Assembly (NCBI RefSeq): GCF_000622225.1
Contig: NZ_KK211412.1
Location: 195,883-259,882, forward strand
Direction of reading: 5' to 3'
DNA: 64,000 bases
DNA from: Roseomonas mucosa ATCC BAA-692
GTDB lineage: Bacteria; Pseudomonadota; Alphaproteobacteria; Acetobacterales; Acetobacteraceae
The translations under genes and the position numbers were made by a program. Below the pieces are notes generated by a model. That model did no database searches. It was not told where the DNA came from and saw only the letters and a list, made by a program, of their open reading frames with translations. The number at the start of each line of letters is the position of its first letter. Position 1 is the first letter of the stretch. Below are positions 1 to 8,796 of this stretch, piece by piece.

Positions 1-915
1 GGAGACCTGGATCGTGCACTTGTCGGCCAGGCCGGCGGCGACGACGTTCTTGGCCAGGTAGCGGCAGGCATAGGCCGCCGAGCGGTCCACCTTGGTCGGG
101 TCCTTGCCCGAGAAGGCACCACCGCCATGCGGGGCCGCGCCGCCATAGGTGTCCACGATGATCTTGCGGCCGGTCAGGCCGCAGTCGCCGTCCGGGCCGC
201 CGATCACGAAGGTGCCGGTCGGGTTCACGTAGAGCTCGTCCTCCGGCACGGTCCAGCCGGCGGGGAGCGAGGAGGCCACGATCGGGGCCACCAGCGCGCG
301 GACCTGCTCCTGCGTCAGCCCTTCCTCGTGCTGGGTGGAGACCACCACGGAGGTGACGCCGACCGGCTTGCCGTCGACATAGCGCAGCGTGACCTGGGAC
401 TTGGCGTCCGGCAGCAGGCCGGCGACCGACTTGTCGTTGTTGCGGCGCAGCTCGCTGATCCGGCGCAGGATGAGGTGCGCGTAGTACAGCGGCGCCGGCA
501 TCAGGTCGGGCGTCTCGGTGCAGGCATAGCCGAACATGATGCCCTGGTCGCCGGCGCCCTCGTCCTTGTTGCCGGAGGCGTCCACGCCCTGCGCGATGTG
601 CGCGGACTGGGCGTGCAGGTGGCACTCGACATGCGCGTTGCGCCAGGAGAAGCCTTCCTGGTCATAGCCGATGTCCTGCACCGCGAGGCGGGCGAGGTGC
701 ATCAGGTACTCGGCCGTCACGCTACCGGGGCCACGGGTCTCGCCGGCCAGGATGATGCGGTTCGTGGTGACCAGGGTCTCGCAGGCCACGCGGGAATAGG
801 GATCGGCCGTCAGATAGGCGTCCAGCACGGTGTCGCTGATACGGTCCGCGACCTTGTCGGGATGGCCTTCCGAAACGGATTCGGAGGTAAAAAGGTATTC
901 GCCCTTGTCGCGCAT
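1..915 (-). CDS. metK: S-adenosylmethionine synthetase, C-terminus cut by window edge
   Basis: Makes S-adenosylmethionine from methionine and ATP in the cytoplasm. The reverse-strand reading from the ATG at 915 begins [20 protein letters not shown], the typical MetK N-terminus with the ATP-binding GHPDK motif. [12 protein letters not shown] and [16 protein letters not shown] follow further on, both signature stretches of the family. About 305 of the usual 390 or so residues are present; the rest lies beyond base 1. A GAGGA stretch sits about 12 nt before the start. It is followed on the same strand by a leader of about 235 nt separating it from the cysteine dioxygenase. The assignment is secure. 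Confidence 0.97.
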   Translation of the reverse strand, partial: MRDKGEYLFTSESVSEGHPDKVADRISDTVLDAYLTADPYSRVACETLVTTNRIILAGETRGPGSVTAEYLMHLARLAVQDIGYDQEGFSWRNAHVECHLHAQSAHIAQGVDASGNKDEGAGDQGIMFGYACTETPDLMPAPLYYAHLILRRISELRRNNDKSVAGLLPDAKSQVTLRYVDGKPVGVTSVVVSTQHEEGLTQEQVRALVAPIVASSLPAGWTVPEDELYVNPTGTFVIGGPDGDCGLTGRKIIVDTYGGAAPHGGGAFSGKDPTKVDRSAAYACRYLAKNVVAAGLADKCTIQVS

Positions 916-1150
916 GGCGTGGATTCGTCCTCTTGTCGCGATTGGTTGCACGGCGCCACCCCGGGTCACCGGCGGGCGGGTGTGTTTCGCAGCCACCCCA
1001 GGAGGGGTCAACCGAAAGCTTGACGGACAGTCCTGCGTCGGATGCGCGTCAAATTCCCGGCAGCCGCTCGGCTGGGGCCGGGCCACGGGCGCAAATTGTC
1101 GTTAAATTCTTATGCTGTCCAGAAAAAAGGACGATTTTCGCTGCGACGCA
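916..1150 (-). promoter_or_regulatory. metK 5' leader and upstream region
   Basis: This is the gap between metK and the cysteine dioxygenase stop. On the metK strand the distal part is AT-rich, with a run of T followed by CTGGACAGCATAAGAATTTA, a plausible promoter area. The proximal 150 nt is GC-rich with several short inverted repeats. I looked for SAM-II, SAH and SAM/SAH riboswitch cores and could not match any, so no riboswitch is claimed. Confidence 0.3.
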
Positions 1151-1669
1151 TCAATGCGCGTAGACGAGGTTCACTCCATCGCCGAAGCGGTCGAAGGACA
1201 CGCCATAGACATGGATGGAGAGGGCGTCGCGGCAGCCGAGATTGGCCAGGCGGTGCACCAGCTTCGGGTCGGCGGGGCCATGGCTGGTCTCGCCAGGGCG
1301 CCGCAGGAAGGCCGCCGCCGGAACGGGGTCCCCGCCTTCCTCCAGCGCGTAGAAGCTCTCGGTCAGCACGCCGCCATGGATGCCGAGCGCGCACCAGGTG
1401 CGGTGGGCATGTACCGGGCTCATCTGCCCGGGGCGCCAGATCAGCGCCACGACGGCGTATTCTCCCGCCGGATCGGCCTGCAGCAGGTGGCGGGTATAGC
1501 CCTCGGCCCGCCCCGGGAGGTGCCGGCCCAGCAGGAGCTGCGGGTCGGCCATCGCCTCGCCCAGCACCTCCGCCACTGCGGCGTGGCGCGATGCCAGCGG
1601 CGCCCGTGCGGCCAGGGCGATCTCGGCCAGGAGGCGGTCCAGGGCGGTGCGTGTCTGGGCGATGAACAT
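1151..1669 (-). CDS. Cysteine dioxygenase (cupin thiol dioxygenase)
   Basis: Non-heme iron enzyme that oxidises cysteine to cysteine sulfinate. The 172-residue protein has the expected cupin pattern. A GYTRHLL stretch gives Tyr58 and Arg60, the pair that binds the cysteine carboxylate in true cysteine dioxygenases. SPVHAH supplies His87 and His89, and SIHVYG supplies the third iron ligand His153 with Tyr155 beside it. The position equivalent to the mammalian cross-linked cysteine looks like Ala, as is common in bacteria. The length fits the bacterial family. An Lrp-type regulator related to the cysteine-sensing DecR group lies just upstream on the same strand, which supports a role in removing excess cysteine. 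3-mercaptopropionate dioxygenase is less likely because the arginine is kept. Confidence 0.85.
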   Translation of the reverse strand: MFIAQTRTALDRLLAEIALAARAPLASRHAAVAEVLGEAMADPQLLLGRHLPGRAEGYTRHLLQADPAGEYAVVALIWRPGQMSPVHAHRTWCALGIHGGVLTESFYALEEGGDPVPAAAFLRRPGETSHGPADPKLVHRLANLGCRDALSIHVYGVSFDRFGDGVNLVYAH

Positions 1670-1990
1670 GCGTTGGCGGTCCTGCTCGGCACGGGGCCGG
1701 TTCCATGGCCGCCGGCTGGAACCGGTGGCGCGGAATGGCGTGGGGCGAGTCTAGGCGCAGCGGGCGGGAGGATTTTTGCCAAGATTCCCCGAAAAGCGGG
1801 TTTCCCTGGAAAAATCTTCCCCTGTTCCGGGAATTATAGGTCGAAAAAACCGTTCCATACGCGTTTCCAGTGAAAATAACCCCGGAAATCACGTCCGCAT
1901 AAGAATTTTCTTTCGCCCGGCCTTCACCACTGGCGACAAAGCACGCCTGCGTCCCTGCTCCCAGGGCCACCATTCCCCCCGCTGGGCGGC
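1670..1990. promoter_or_regulatory. Gene-free gap upstream of cysteine dioxygenase
   Basis: This 321-nt stretch lies between the Lrp regulator stop and the dioxygenase start, both on the - strand. Bases 1780-1920 are unusually AT-rich for this genome and contain several imperfect inverted motifs of the GGAAATTCC/GGGAATT type. This is the likely promoter and operator area of the dioxygenase gene. No open reading frame in it looks coding. Confidence 0.35.
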
Positions 1991-2482
1991 TCAGGCCTCG
2001 GCCGCGTAGTCCAGCGGCACCTCGGTGGTGGATTTCAGCTCCTCCATGGCGAACATGGAGGTGACGTCGGTGAGGTCCACGGCGGAGATCAGCCGCTTGT
2101 ACACGCCGTCATAGGCTTCGATATCCGGCACCACGGCGCGGATCAGGTAGTCGATCTCGCCGCTCATCCGGTAGAAATCCACGATCTCCGGGATGTCCGC
2201 CAGGGCGCGGCGGAAGCGTTCCAGCCAGGCGGCGTTGTGCTGGCTGGTGCGGATGGCGATGAAGACCGTGACGCCGACATTCAGCTTCCGCCGGTCGAGC
2301 AGCGCCACCCGCTTCCGGATCACCCCTGCCTGTTCGAGCTTCTGGATGCGCCGCCAGCAGGGGGTGGGGGAAAGGCCCGCCATCTCCGCCACCTTGGCCA
2401 CGGGCAGGGTGGCGTCGGCCTGCAGCGCGGCCAGGATGCGCTTGTCGAAGGCATCCAGCACCACCCGGTCGCGAGAGGTCAT
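1991..2482 (-). CDS. Lrp/AsnC-family regulator, DecR (YbaO)-like
   Basis: DNA-binding transcription factor of 163 residues. It has an N-terminal AsnC-type winged helix (roughly residues 8-65, with LSPTPCWRRIQKLEQAGVI as recognition helix area) and a C-terminal RAM ligand-binding domain (about 70-155). From memory it resembles E. coli DecR, the regulator of cysteine detoxification, more than Lrp: shared features are TPCWRR, VALLD, the HNAAWLERF stretch and DVTSMFAMEELKSTT near the end. The next gene downstream is a cysteine dioxygenase, so a cysteine-responsive switch is a reasonable inference. The start ATG at 2482 gives the normal family length. Confidence 0.85.
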   Translation of the reverse strand: MTSRDRVVLDAFDKRILAALQADATLPVAKVAEMAGLSPTPCWRRIQKLEQAGVIRKRVALLDRRKLNVGVTVFIAIRTSQHNAAWLERFRRALADIPEIVDFYRMSGEIDYLIRAVVPDIEAYDGVYKRLISAVDLTDVTSMFAMEELKSTTEVPLDYAAEA

Positions 2483-2543
2483 CGGCGGGGTTTCCTGGGC
2501 TGGGGCTGAGACGACACGTCGGGACTCGCGGCGGGAAGGCGGG

Positions 2544-3335
2544 TCAGGGGTTCAGGAAGCGCATCAGCCGGCCCAGCATCTCCCGCAGGTCGAAGCCGGG
2601 GGAGGCCTCGGCCGTGCCCGGCCCTTCCGGCGCGCGGGCGCGGAAGCGGGCCAGGGCCTCGCCAGTGCGGGACAGGCGCAGCTCCGTGGGCTCGGTCGAT
2701 TCCGATTCCTCCGGCACCAGCCCGACGATCCGCACCAGGGCGCGTTCCGCCGCCGGCAGCTCGGTGGCCGCCCGCTCCACGTCCTCCGCCCTTGGCGCGC
2801 AGACCACGGAGCGGCCTTCCAGCCCACAGGGCATCTCGAAGAAGCGGTTCGGCGGGAAGCGTAGCTGCGCCGTGCCGGTGAAGGCGAGAAGGCCGCGTCC
2901 GATCCCCTCGATCGTCAGGTCCCGCGCGGTGACGGCCGGCACCAGCCTGCCATTGCGCCGCACCACCTCCAGCGTCAGGGCGGCCTGCCCGGCCGAGGCC
3001 GGAACCGCCGGCCGCCGGTTCAGCAGGCGGCAGCTCGTCTGGTCCGTCATGCGGTCGGCGGCACAGGTGAGGATCCAGGAGCCGATCTCCTCCGCGCCCG
3101 GCTCCGGCCTGGGCTGGGCGTGGGTCTGGGGGGGCTGGGCCTGCGGCGCGGAGGACTGCGCCCGGGCCTCGCCGGGCGGGAGCGCGGCCACCAGGAAGGG
3201 GAGGAGCAGGAGCTCGAGGGGCGTAAGCCGGCGGGCGGCGGGCAGTCCGGCCCCTGCCCATGCGCGGTGGGCGATCCGCGTGGCGAATCCGGCGCTGGGC
3301 GCGGGGTGGGCGGAAGGCTGGGCGGATGGGCGCAT
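2544..3335 (-). CDS. Secreted IalB-like protein
   Basis: Probable periplasmic protein of 263 residues. After a long basic N-region, a hydrophobic segment (ELLLLPFLVAALPP) ends in GEARA, a plausible signal peptidase site near residue 59. The mature part has the W-x-x-x-C ... SCRLLNR pattern seen in invasion-associated locus B proteins, with four cysteines in all that could form disulfides. The N-region before the hydrophobic core is about 44 residues, so the true start may be internal. I chose ATG 3335; a GTG lies one codon upstream at 3338. Function is unknown; family membership is tentative. Confidence 0.6.
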   Translation of the reverse strand: MRPSAQPSAHPAPSAGFATRIAHRAWAGAGLPAARRLTPLELLLLPFLVAALPPGEARAQSSAPQAQPPQTHAQPRPEPGAEEIGSWILTCAADRMTDQTSCRLLNRRPAVPASAGQAALTLEVVRRNGRLVPAVTARDLTIEGIGRGLLAFTGTAQLRFPPNRFFEMPCGLEGRSVVCAPRAEDVERAATELPAAERALVRIVGLVPEESESTEPTELRLSRTGEALARFRARAPEGPGTAEASPGFDLREMLGRLMRFLNP

Positions 3336-3656
3336 CACGATATTATCTAGAAGCTCCCGCCCACCGATGGGAGTGGCATGCCGCCGGCGGATGCGAGTTG
3401 CCGGGGAGGCGCCGGGGAATGGCCATCCCGCCTCACGGGTTTGCGAGTTTTCACCGGGTGCCGATCCGCTCTAGTGCCTTGCGGGCCTTAGCCTTCCTGT
3501 CGGCCATCGGCCGGTGCATCGGGCCCGACAGGGGGCGGAAGGCATATCCGACAGCATGTCCGGCCGGGGCGTCCAGGCCCGGCCTCCCGCTTCGCCTTCT
3601 TGGTGGGCGCGGAGCACGACGGAGCCGGCATGGGACCCGAAGCAAAGGAGAAGCGC
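3336..3656. promoter_or_regulatory. Divergent intergenic region
   Basis: This 321-nt gap separates the divergently transcribed IalB-like gene and the aldo/keto reductase. A TATTATCTAG stretch at 3341-3350 reads as a -10-like GATAAT on the - strand, very close to the IalB-like start, so that transcript may be nearly leaderless. The reductase side ends in AAAGGAG at 3644-3650, a strong ribosome binding site. No coding sequence was seen in between. Confidence 0.35.
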
Positions 3657-4487
3657 ATGCGGCAACTGCGGCTCGCGGACGGGACGGAGGTCCCGGTGCT
3701 CGGCCAGGGAACCTGGCACCTGGGGGAGCGCGGCGCGGATCGCGGAGCCGAGGCCCGGGCGCTGCGCCTCGGCCTCGATCTCGGCATGACGCTGATCGAC
3801 ACGGCGGAGATGTATGCGGAGGGCGGCGCCGAGCAGGTGGTGGGGGAAGCCATCGCCGGGCGCCGCGACGAGGTCTTCCTGGTCAGCAAAGTCTATCCCC
3901 ACAACGCCTCCCGCGCCCGCATGGCCGCGGCCTGCGAGGCCAGCCTGCGGCGCCTGGGGGTGGAGAGCCTCGACCTCTACCTGCTGCACTGGCGCGGCGG
4001 CGTGCCCCTGGCCGAGACGGTGGAGGCCCTCGGGCGGCTGCGCGAGGCCGGCAAGATCCGCCGCTGGGGCGTCAGCAACCTCGACGTGGCCGACCTGGGG
4101 GAGCTGGGCGGCGCGCTGGCGGACTGCGCCACGGACCAAGTCCTCTACAACCTCGATGCCCGGGGCGTGGAATTCGACCTCCTGCCCTTCTGTGGCGAGC
4201 GGCAGATGCCGGTGATGGCCTATTCCCCGCTGGGCCAGGGCGGGCGGCTGCTGCGCCATCCGGTGCTGCGGGAGGTGGCGGAGCGCCACGGGCGGCTGCC
4301 GGCGCAGATCGCGCTGGCCTGGGTGCTGCGTCAGCCCGGCGTGGTGGCCATCCCGAAATCCGCCGACCCGGCGCACCTGCGGCACAATGCTGGCGCCGCC
4401 GAGATCGTGCTGGAGGAGGCGGACCTGCGGGCGCTGGATCGTGTCTTCCCGCCGCCGCAGCGCAAGCAGGCCCTGGAGATGCTTTGA
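3657..4487 (+). CDS. Aldo/keto reductase
   Basis: NADPH-dependent carbonyl reductase of 276 residues with a TIM-barrel fold. The catalytic tetrad is visible: Asp in LIDTAEMY, Tyr in the same stretch, Lys in LVSKVYP and His in LYLLHW. The C-terminal cofactor site is recognisable in VVAIPKSADPAHLRHN. The start at 3657 is chosen because AAGGAG ends 6 nt before it, whereas the longer in-frame ATG at 3600 has no comparable site. It belongs to the group close to YeaE and diketogulonate reductases; the substrate cannot be read from the sequence. It stands alone between a divergent gene and a small downstream protein. Confidence 0.9.
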   Translation: MRQLRLADGTEVPVLGQGTWHLGERGADRGAEARALRLGLDLGMTLIDTAEMYAEGGAEQVVGEAIAGRRDEVFLVSKVYPHNASRARMAAACEASLRRLGVESLDLYLLHWRGGVPLAETVEALGRLREAGKIRRWGVSNLDVADLGELGGALADCATDQVLYNLDARGVEFDLLPFCGERQMPVMAYSPLGQGGRLLRHPVLREVAERHGRLPAQIALAWVLRQPGVVAIPKSADPAHLRHNAGAAEIVLEEADLRALDRVFPPPQRKQALEML

Positions 4488-4617
4488 CCCGCTGCACCGG
4501 GAAGGCCGGGCACCGGAGGACGGGTCTGGAAAAAATCGCGCACACGGCCGTGATTTCGTCTAGAAAGGCGGCATTATCTCGCAAACGATATGGTTTGTCC
4601 GGTTGAGGAGTTGGTCG

Positions 4618-4875
4618 ATGAGCGAGACTTGGAACGGCATCCCCGACGACCCCGAGGAAAGCGGCTGGCACTGGGTGGAGGATGGCGACGGCCTCCGCCC
4701 CCTGATGTGGCGGGGGGAGGACTGGCCGGATGCGGTGGACCGCCATGGCTGGCGCGACGGCTTCTCCGTGCTTTCGCCCGAGGATCTCCACCACGCGCGC
4801 TACCACGGCCGCGTCGCCATGCCGCCCGGGGTGGCGGAACGCTTTCGCCTGAACGTGATGTTCGCCACGGCCTGA
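4618..4875 (+). CDS. Small acidic hypothetical protein
   Basis: An 85-residue protein, rich in Trp, Asp and Glu, opening MSETWNGIPDDPEESGWHWV. It has no signal peptide or membrane segment and belongs to no family I recognise. The start at 4618 is supported by GAGGAG 7 nt upstream (4605-4610). Codon use matches neighbouring genes. An AT-rich patch (4560-4600) just upstream could hold its promoter. Coding status is likely; function is unknown. Confidence 0.65.
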   Translation: MSETWNGIPDDPEESGWHWVEDGDGLRPLMWRGEDWPDAVDRHGWRDGFSVLSPEDLHHARYHGRVAMPPGVAERFRLNVMFATA

Positions 4876-4960
4876 CGCAGGGGCGGGGCTTCCGCCGCCA
4901 CGGGATTCTCCCGGCGCCGGCCCCTGGTCGCGCGAAGCCCGGCTGCTATCGTCCGGCGCC

Positions 4961-7042
4961 GTGACCATCCTGCTGCTCGCCTTCCTGGCCCTGTCCGGGC
5001 TCGCCGCCCTGGCGGGGGCGCTGCCGCGTGGCGTGGCGGCCGGCCCGGTGCCGGGACTGCTGCCACCGGGCCGGGCCCGCACCGTGGCCCCTCCCACCTC
5101 GCCCGCCGTGCTTCTGGCCCGGGCGGCACCCATCCTGTGCCTGCCGGCCGGGCTCGCCCTCATGGCGGCCGGGGCGATGGCACTCTGGGGGCCGCCTTCC
5201 CCGGCGCTGGCGCTGCCGGTGCTGCCGGGCGGCGTGGTCCTGCTGCGGCCGGACGGGCTGTCGGGCTGGTTCCTGATGCTGCTGGGGCTGCTGGCCGCCG
5301 CCTCCGGCCCCGATCCGGAGGAGCCGGATGCGCTGCGGCGCGCCCTGTCCCCGATCGGCCCGGCGCTGCTGGCCCTCGCGCTGTCGGCGGCGGATGCGGC
5401 GGGGCTGCTGCTGGCGCTGGGACTGGCCCTGCCGGTCCTGGTCTTCTCCACAGCGCAGCTGGCGTATCCCAGGGGGCGGGCCGTGGCCCGGCGGGGCCTG
5501 GCCTCGGCCCTGGCCGGCTGGGTGGCGCTGCTCCTCGCCTTCGCCCTGCTGCTGCCCATGGCCCCGGCCGCCCCCGGGGCGGCCATGGCGCCGGCTCTTC
5601 CGCTGGAACCGGCCGGCTGGTCCTTCGCCTCGCTGCGCCAGGTGCCGCCCGAGGGCTGGCGGGCCGGGCTGCTGCTCGTCCTGGCCCTGGCCGGGGCCGC
5701 GCCGCTGCTGGGCGCCTCCTCCATGCTGAGCTGGATGCCGCTGCTGGCCACGGCCCGGCCCGGGCGGCCCTGCGCGGCCCTGCCGGCGCTGATGGTGACT
5801 GCCGGGCTCTACCTCCTGGCCCGGCTGCTGCTGGACCTGACCGGGCCGGCGCAACCGGGCTGGTGGGGCCTGCCGACGCTGCTGGCCGGGGCGGCGATGG
5901 CCTTCCGTTGCGGCCTGCGGGCCAGCCTGGAGGATGATCTCCGCCTCCTGCCGGGCTGGCTCGCCGGCGGTCAGGCGGGGCTGGCCGTGCTGGGCCTGGG
6001 CCTGGCCGCGATCTTCCGGGCCGCTGATCTGAGCGCGCTGGCGGCGCTGGCCTCAGGCGGCGCGCTGCTGCAGGCCGGGCTCGGCCTGCCGGCCACGCTG
6101 CTGCTGGTCCTGGTGGCGGAGGAGGTGCGGCGGATGACCGGCTTCCGCTCGCTGGAACGGCTCGGCGGGCTGGTGCGGGTGATGCCCTGGGCCACCGGCT
6201 GCGCGGCGCTGGCGGTGCTGGCGCTGGCCGCCCTGCCGCCCTTCGCCGGCTTCGCCCCGGCCTGGGTGCTGCTGCAGGCGCTGCTGGCCGCCTGGAGGGT
6301 CGGGGAGATCGGGACGCAGTTCGCGGCGCTGGCGGTGCTGGCGGGGGCGGGGGCGGTGCTGGCCCTGCTGGCCCTGGCGGCGCTGCGCTTCCTGGGGCTC
6401 GCCTTCCTCGGCCGGCCACGGCATCCGCGCACCCTGGGGGGCGGCGACGTGACGGGGGTGACGCGCGGCACGCTGCTGCTGCTGGCGGTGCTGCTGCTGC
6501 TGGGCGGAATCCTGCCGGGGCCGCTGCTGGAGCTGATGGGCCCGGCCCTGCGCCTGCTGGTGCGGGCGGATCTGGAAGGGCGGGCCGGGTGGCTGGCGGT
6601 GCAGGCAGGGGATGGCGCGGCCTCCTACCAGCCGCTGGCGGTGGCGGCGCTGCTGCTGCTGCCGGGCGGGATCGCGGCGCTGGCGCTGCGCGCCCTCGGC
6701 CCGCCCCCGGTGACCGGGCCGGTCTGGGATGACGGCTTCATGGCGCCGCCGCCGCACCTGCCTTTCGGCGACCCGGCCACCCAGCCGGGCGGGCGCGGCT
6801 TCGCGCAGCCGCTGCGGCGGCTGCTGGGCGTGTCGCCGGCGCCGGGCGAGAAGGGCATCGCGCAGAGCCTCGCGCGCTGGCAGCGGCTTCCGGTCGCGCT
6901 GGCGGCCATCGGGCCCTGGCTGGCCTCGGCGCCCTTCCTGCGCCGGCCGCGGCGCCTTTCGGCGCGGGGCGAGCTGGGCCTCGGCCTGCTGCTGGCGGTG
7001 GTGCTTCTGCTGCTCGCTTCCTGGCTCGGAGGGCGGGGATGA
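4961..7042 (+). CDS. hyfB: HyfB-like membrane subunit (hydrogenase-4 B / NuoL-type antiporter family), divergent
   Basis: Polytopic inner-membrane protein of 693 residues with about 14-16 hydrophobic helices. The family is the proton-pumping antiporter-like subunit of hydrogenase-4 and formate hydrogenlyase. Support comes from overall layout, GLYLLAR after helix 8, ALPPFAGF, and the C-terminal PVWDDGF...FAQPLRRLLG block typical of HyfB. Compared with the family pattern, helix 5 (about 143-165) has no glutamate, helix 7 (238-262) has no lysine, and the helix-8 lysine appears as Thr280. Charged residues are almost absent from the membrane. The start is GTG at 4961 without a clear ribosome site. 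It overlaps the next gene by 4 nt. Confidence 0.8.
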   Translation: MTILLLAFLALSGLAALAGALPRGVAAGPVPGLLPPGRARTVAPPTSPAVLLARAAPILCLPAGLALMAAGAMALWGPPSPALALPVLPGGVVLLRPDGLSGWFLMLLGLLAAASGPDPEEPDALRRALSPIGPALLALALSAADAAGLLLALGLALPVLVFSTAQLAYPRGRAVARRGLASALAGWVALLLAFALLLPMAPAAPGAAMAPALPLEPAGWSFASLRQVPPEGWRAGLLLVLALAGAAPLLGASSMLSWMPLLATARPGRPCAALPALMVTAGLYLLARLLLDLTGPAQPGWWGLPTLLAGAAMAFRCGLRASLEDDLRLLPGWLAGGQAGLAVLGLGLAAIFRAADLSALAALASGGALLQAGLGLPATLLLVLVAEEVRRMTGFRSLERLGGLVRVMPWATGCAALAVLALAALPPFAGFAPAWVLLQALLAAWRVGEIGTQFAALAVLAGAGAVLALLALAALRFLGLAFLGRPRHPRTLGGGDVTGVTRGTLLLLAVLLLLGGILPGPLLELMGPALRLLVRADLEGRAGWLAVQAGDGAASYQPLAVAALLLLPGGIAALALRALGPPPVTGPVWDDGFMAPPPHLPFGDPATQPGGRGFAQPLRRLLGVSPAPGEKGIAQSLARWQRLPVALAAIGPWLASAPFLRRPRRLSARGELGLGLLLAVVLLLLASWLGGRG

Positions 7043-7965
7043 ACCTGCTGCCCGCCCTGCTGGCGCAGCTCCTGCACGGGGGCCTGGTCCTGCTCGTCGC
7101 GCCGCTTCTGGCCGGTGGCGCGCGCTGGCTGCGCCTGCGCCTCGCCGGGCGGCGGGGGGCGCCGCCGTGGCAGGAATGGCGCGACCTGCGGCGTCTGGTG
7201 GCGAAGCAGCCCAACCTGCCGGAGGACGCCTCCGCCCTGTCGCGCATCCTCCCCTATGCCAGCTTTGCCACGGCGCTGGCGGCGGCCGGGCTGGTGCCCG
7301 CCTTCACCACCGGGATGCTGCTGGCGCCGCTGGCCGATCTGGTCCTGTTGGCCGGGCTGGTGGGGCTGGGCCGGGCCTTCCTGGCCCTGGCGGGGCTGGA
7401 GGCGGGGCGGGCCCAGGGCGGGCTGGCGGCCTCGCGGCTGCTGGCCGACGCGGTGCTGGCCGGGCCGGCGCTGCTGGCGGTGGTGCTGGTCCTGTCCATG
7501 CTGGCGGGCGGCACCGGGCTTGCCACCGTCGCCGCCGGGGTGCGGGATGGCGGGGTGGGGCTGCAACTCCCGCTGCTGCTCTGCCTGGGGGCGTTGCTGG
7601 CAGTGGCGCAGGTGGAATGCGGGGCCGAGACCGGCGCCATGCTGCCGGCCGAGGCTTCCGGGCGGCATCTGGCACTGTGGTCGTTGGCGCGCGACCTCTG
7701 GCTGCTCTTCTGGCTGGACCTGCTGGCGGCGGTCTTCCTACCCCTCGGTCTGGCGCCGGAGGCGGTGGAGGCACCCTGGCTGGCCTGGCCGCTCGGCCTG
7801 CTGGCCTGGGCCGCCAAGCTGCTGGCGGTTGGGGCCGTCTTCGCCCTGGCGGGGGCGCTGGTGGCCGGGATGCGACGGCAGCGCCTGCCGGAGTTGCTGG
7901 GTGCGGCGCTGCTGCTGGCGGTGCTCGGCGCGGTGCTGCTCTTCCTGGGCGCCCGCGTCGCATGA
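7039..7965 (+). CDS. hyfC: HyfC-like membrane subunit (NuoH-type), divergent
   Basis: Integral membrane protein of 308 residues with about eight hydrophobic helices, related to HyfC/NuoH, the subunit that couples the peripheral arm to the membrane arm. Family-like features are KQPNLPEDAS followed by ILPYASF, then LVGLGRAFLALAGLEAG and GGLAASR. The conserved Glu that normally follows SR is Leu134, and the usual EP pair appears as Gly142-Pro143. The HE...LEYSG segment near residue 200 is also degraded. ATGA overlap with hyfB implies translational coupling. A short palindromic repeat lies between it and hyfE. Confidence 0.75.
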   Translation: MNLLPALLAQLLHGGLVLLVAPLLAGGARWLRLRLAGRRGAPPWQEWRDLRRLVAKQPNLPEDASALSRILPYASFATALAAAGLVPAFTTGMLLAPLADLVLLAGLVGLGRAFLALAGLEAGRAQGGLAASRLLADAVLAGPALLAVVLVLSMLAGGTGLATVAAGVRDGGVGLQLPLLLCLGALLAVAQVECGAETGAMLPAEASGRHLALWSLARDLWLLFWLDLLAAVFLPLGLAPEAVEAPWLAWPLGLLAWAAKLLAVGAVFALAGALVAGMRRQRLPELLGAALLLAVLGAVLLFLGARVA

Positions 7966-7988
7966 TACGGGTGGCGGCCCGTTCCGGC

Positions 7989-8062
7989 CGTTGCGCTTCG
8001 TGGCCGGCGCCCGGGGGCGAGGCTCCGCCTTGCCCTTGTCCCCCCCCCGGGACAACGCAACG
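7989..8062. repeat. Intergenic palindromic repeat, copy G (short form)
   Basis: Short member of the repeat family found at six other places in this window. It starts CGTTGCGCTTCGTGGCCGG, very close to the left end of the 43999 copy, contains the GGGCGAGGCTCCGCCT module, and closes with CGCAACG, giving a 7-nt terminal inverted repeat (7989-7995 with 8056-8062). It is inserted between hyfC and hyfE inside the operon and would fold into a hairpin in the mRNA. Confidence 0.65.
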
Positions 8063-8085
8063 CCTTTCATGCAGGGGGGGTGACG

Positions 8086-8796
8086 ATGAGGTTCGAGCCG
8101 GTATCCGCGGACCTGCCGCAGCTCCTGGCCGGCGGCATGCTGCTTTGCGGCTTCGCCCTGCTCTGCCTGCGCCGCAGCGGCGGGGCGATCCTGGCCTATG
8201 CGCTGCAATCCCTGCTGCTCGCCCTGCTCGCCGGCTGGCTGGCCCGCAGCGGGAGCATGTGGCGCGCGGAGCTCCTGGCCGTGGCGACAGTGGCGCTGCT
8301 GGGGCGGGCGCTGGCCGTGCCGCTGGGGCTGCGCCGCCTGTCGCGCCGCCTCGGCCTGCCGGGGGAGGCGGCGCTGCATCTCGGCATCGGGTCCTCGCTG
8401 ATCCTGGGGACCGTGCTGCTGGGCTTCGCCACGGTGGTGGTCTGGCCCGCCGCCATGGGGGCGGGCGGCATGGCGGCGCGCGCCACTCTGGCGGTGGCCC
8501 TGGCGTTGCTGCTGCTGGGGCTGGCGACGGTGCTGCTGCGGCGCGATCCGCTGAGCCAGGGGCTCGGCATCCTCAGCCTGGAGAACGGGCTGGTGCTGGC
8601 AGCCCTGGCGGTGCCGGGCCTGCCGGAGGTGCTGGAGCTCACCCTGGCCAGCCTGATCCTCGCCCTGGCCATGGTGGCGGGGGCCTTTCTTTTCCATCTC
8701 CGCTTCGAACTCGCGGCATGGATGCCCCATGGGCCGGAGGGGGGTGCCCCCATCGAGGATGCCGGAAGCGGGAAGGCCATGGAGGAAGGAACCTGA
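8086..8796 (+). CDS. hyfE: HyfE-like membrane subunit
   Basis: Integral membrane protein of 236 residues with six or seven predicted helices, resembling hydrogenase-4 component E (a NuoK-containing subunit). The best family match is DPLSQGLGILSLENGLVLA followed by LTLASLILALAMVAGAFLFH. The usual lysine in the ALLTLAVKA-type segment appears as arginine or is absent (VALLGRALAVPLGLRRL). I chose the ATG at 8086, preceded by a G-rich ribosome site; a GTG lies two codons upstream. The stop overlaps the next start (TGATG). Confidence 0.75.
   Translation: MRFEPVSADLPQLLAGGMLLCGFALLCLRRSGGAILAYALQSLLLALLAGWLARSGSMWRAELLAVATVALLGRALAVPLGLRRLSRRLGLPGEAALHLGIGSSLILGTVLLGFATVVVWPAAMGAGGMAARATLAVALALLLLGLATVLLRRDPLSQGLGILSLENGLVLAALAVPGLPEVLELTLASLILALAMVAGAFLFHLRFELAAWMPHGPEGGAPIEDAGSGKAMEEGT

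Noticed and set aside
916-1150. SAM-sensing riboswitch upstream of metK
   Set aside because: The leader has hairpins, but I could not match SAM-II, SAH or SAM/SAH cores. Claimed only as a leader region.
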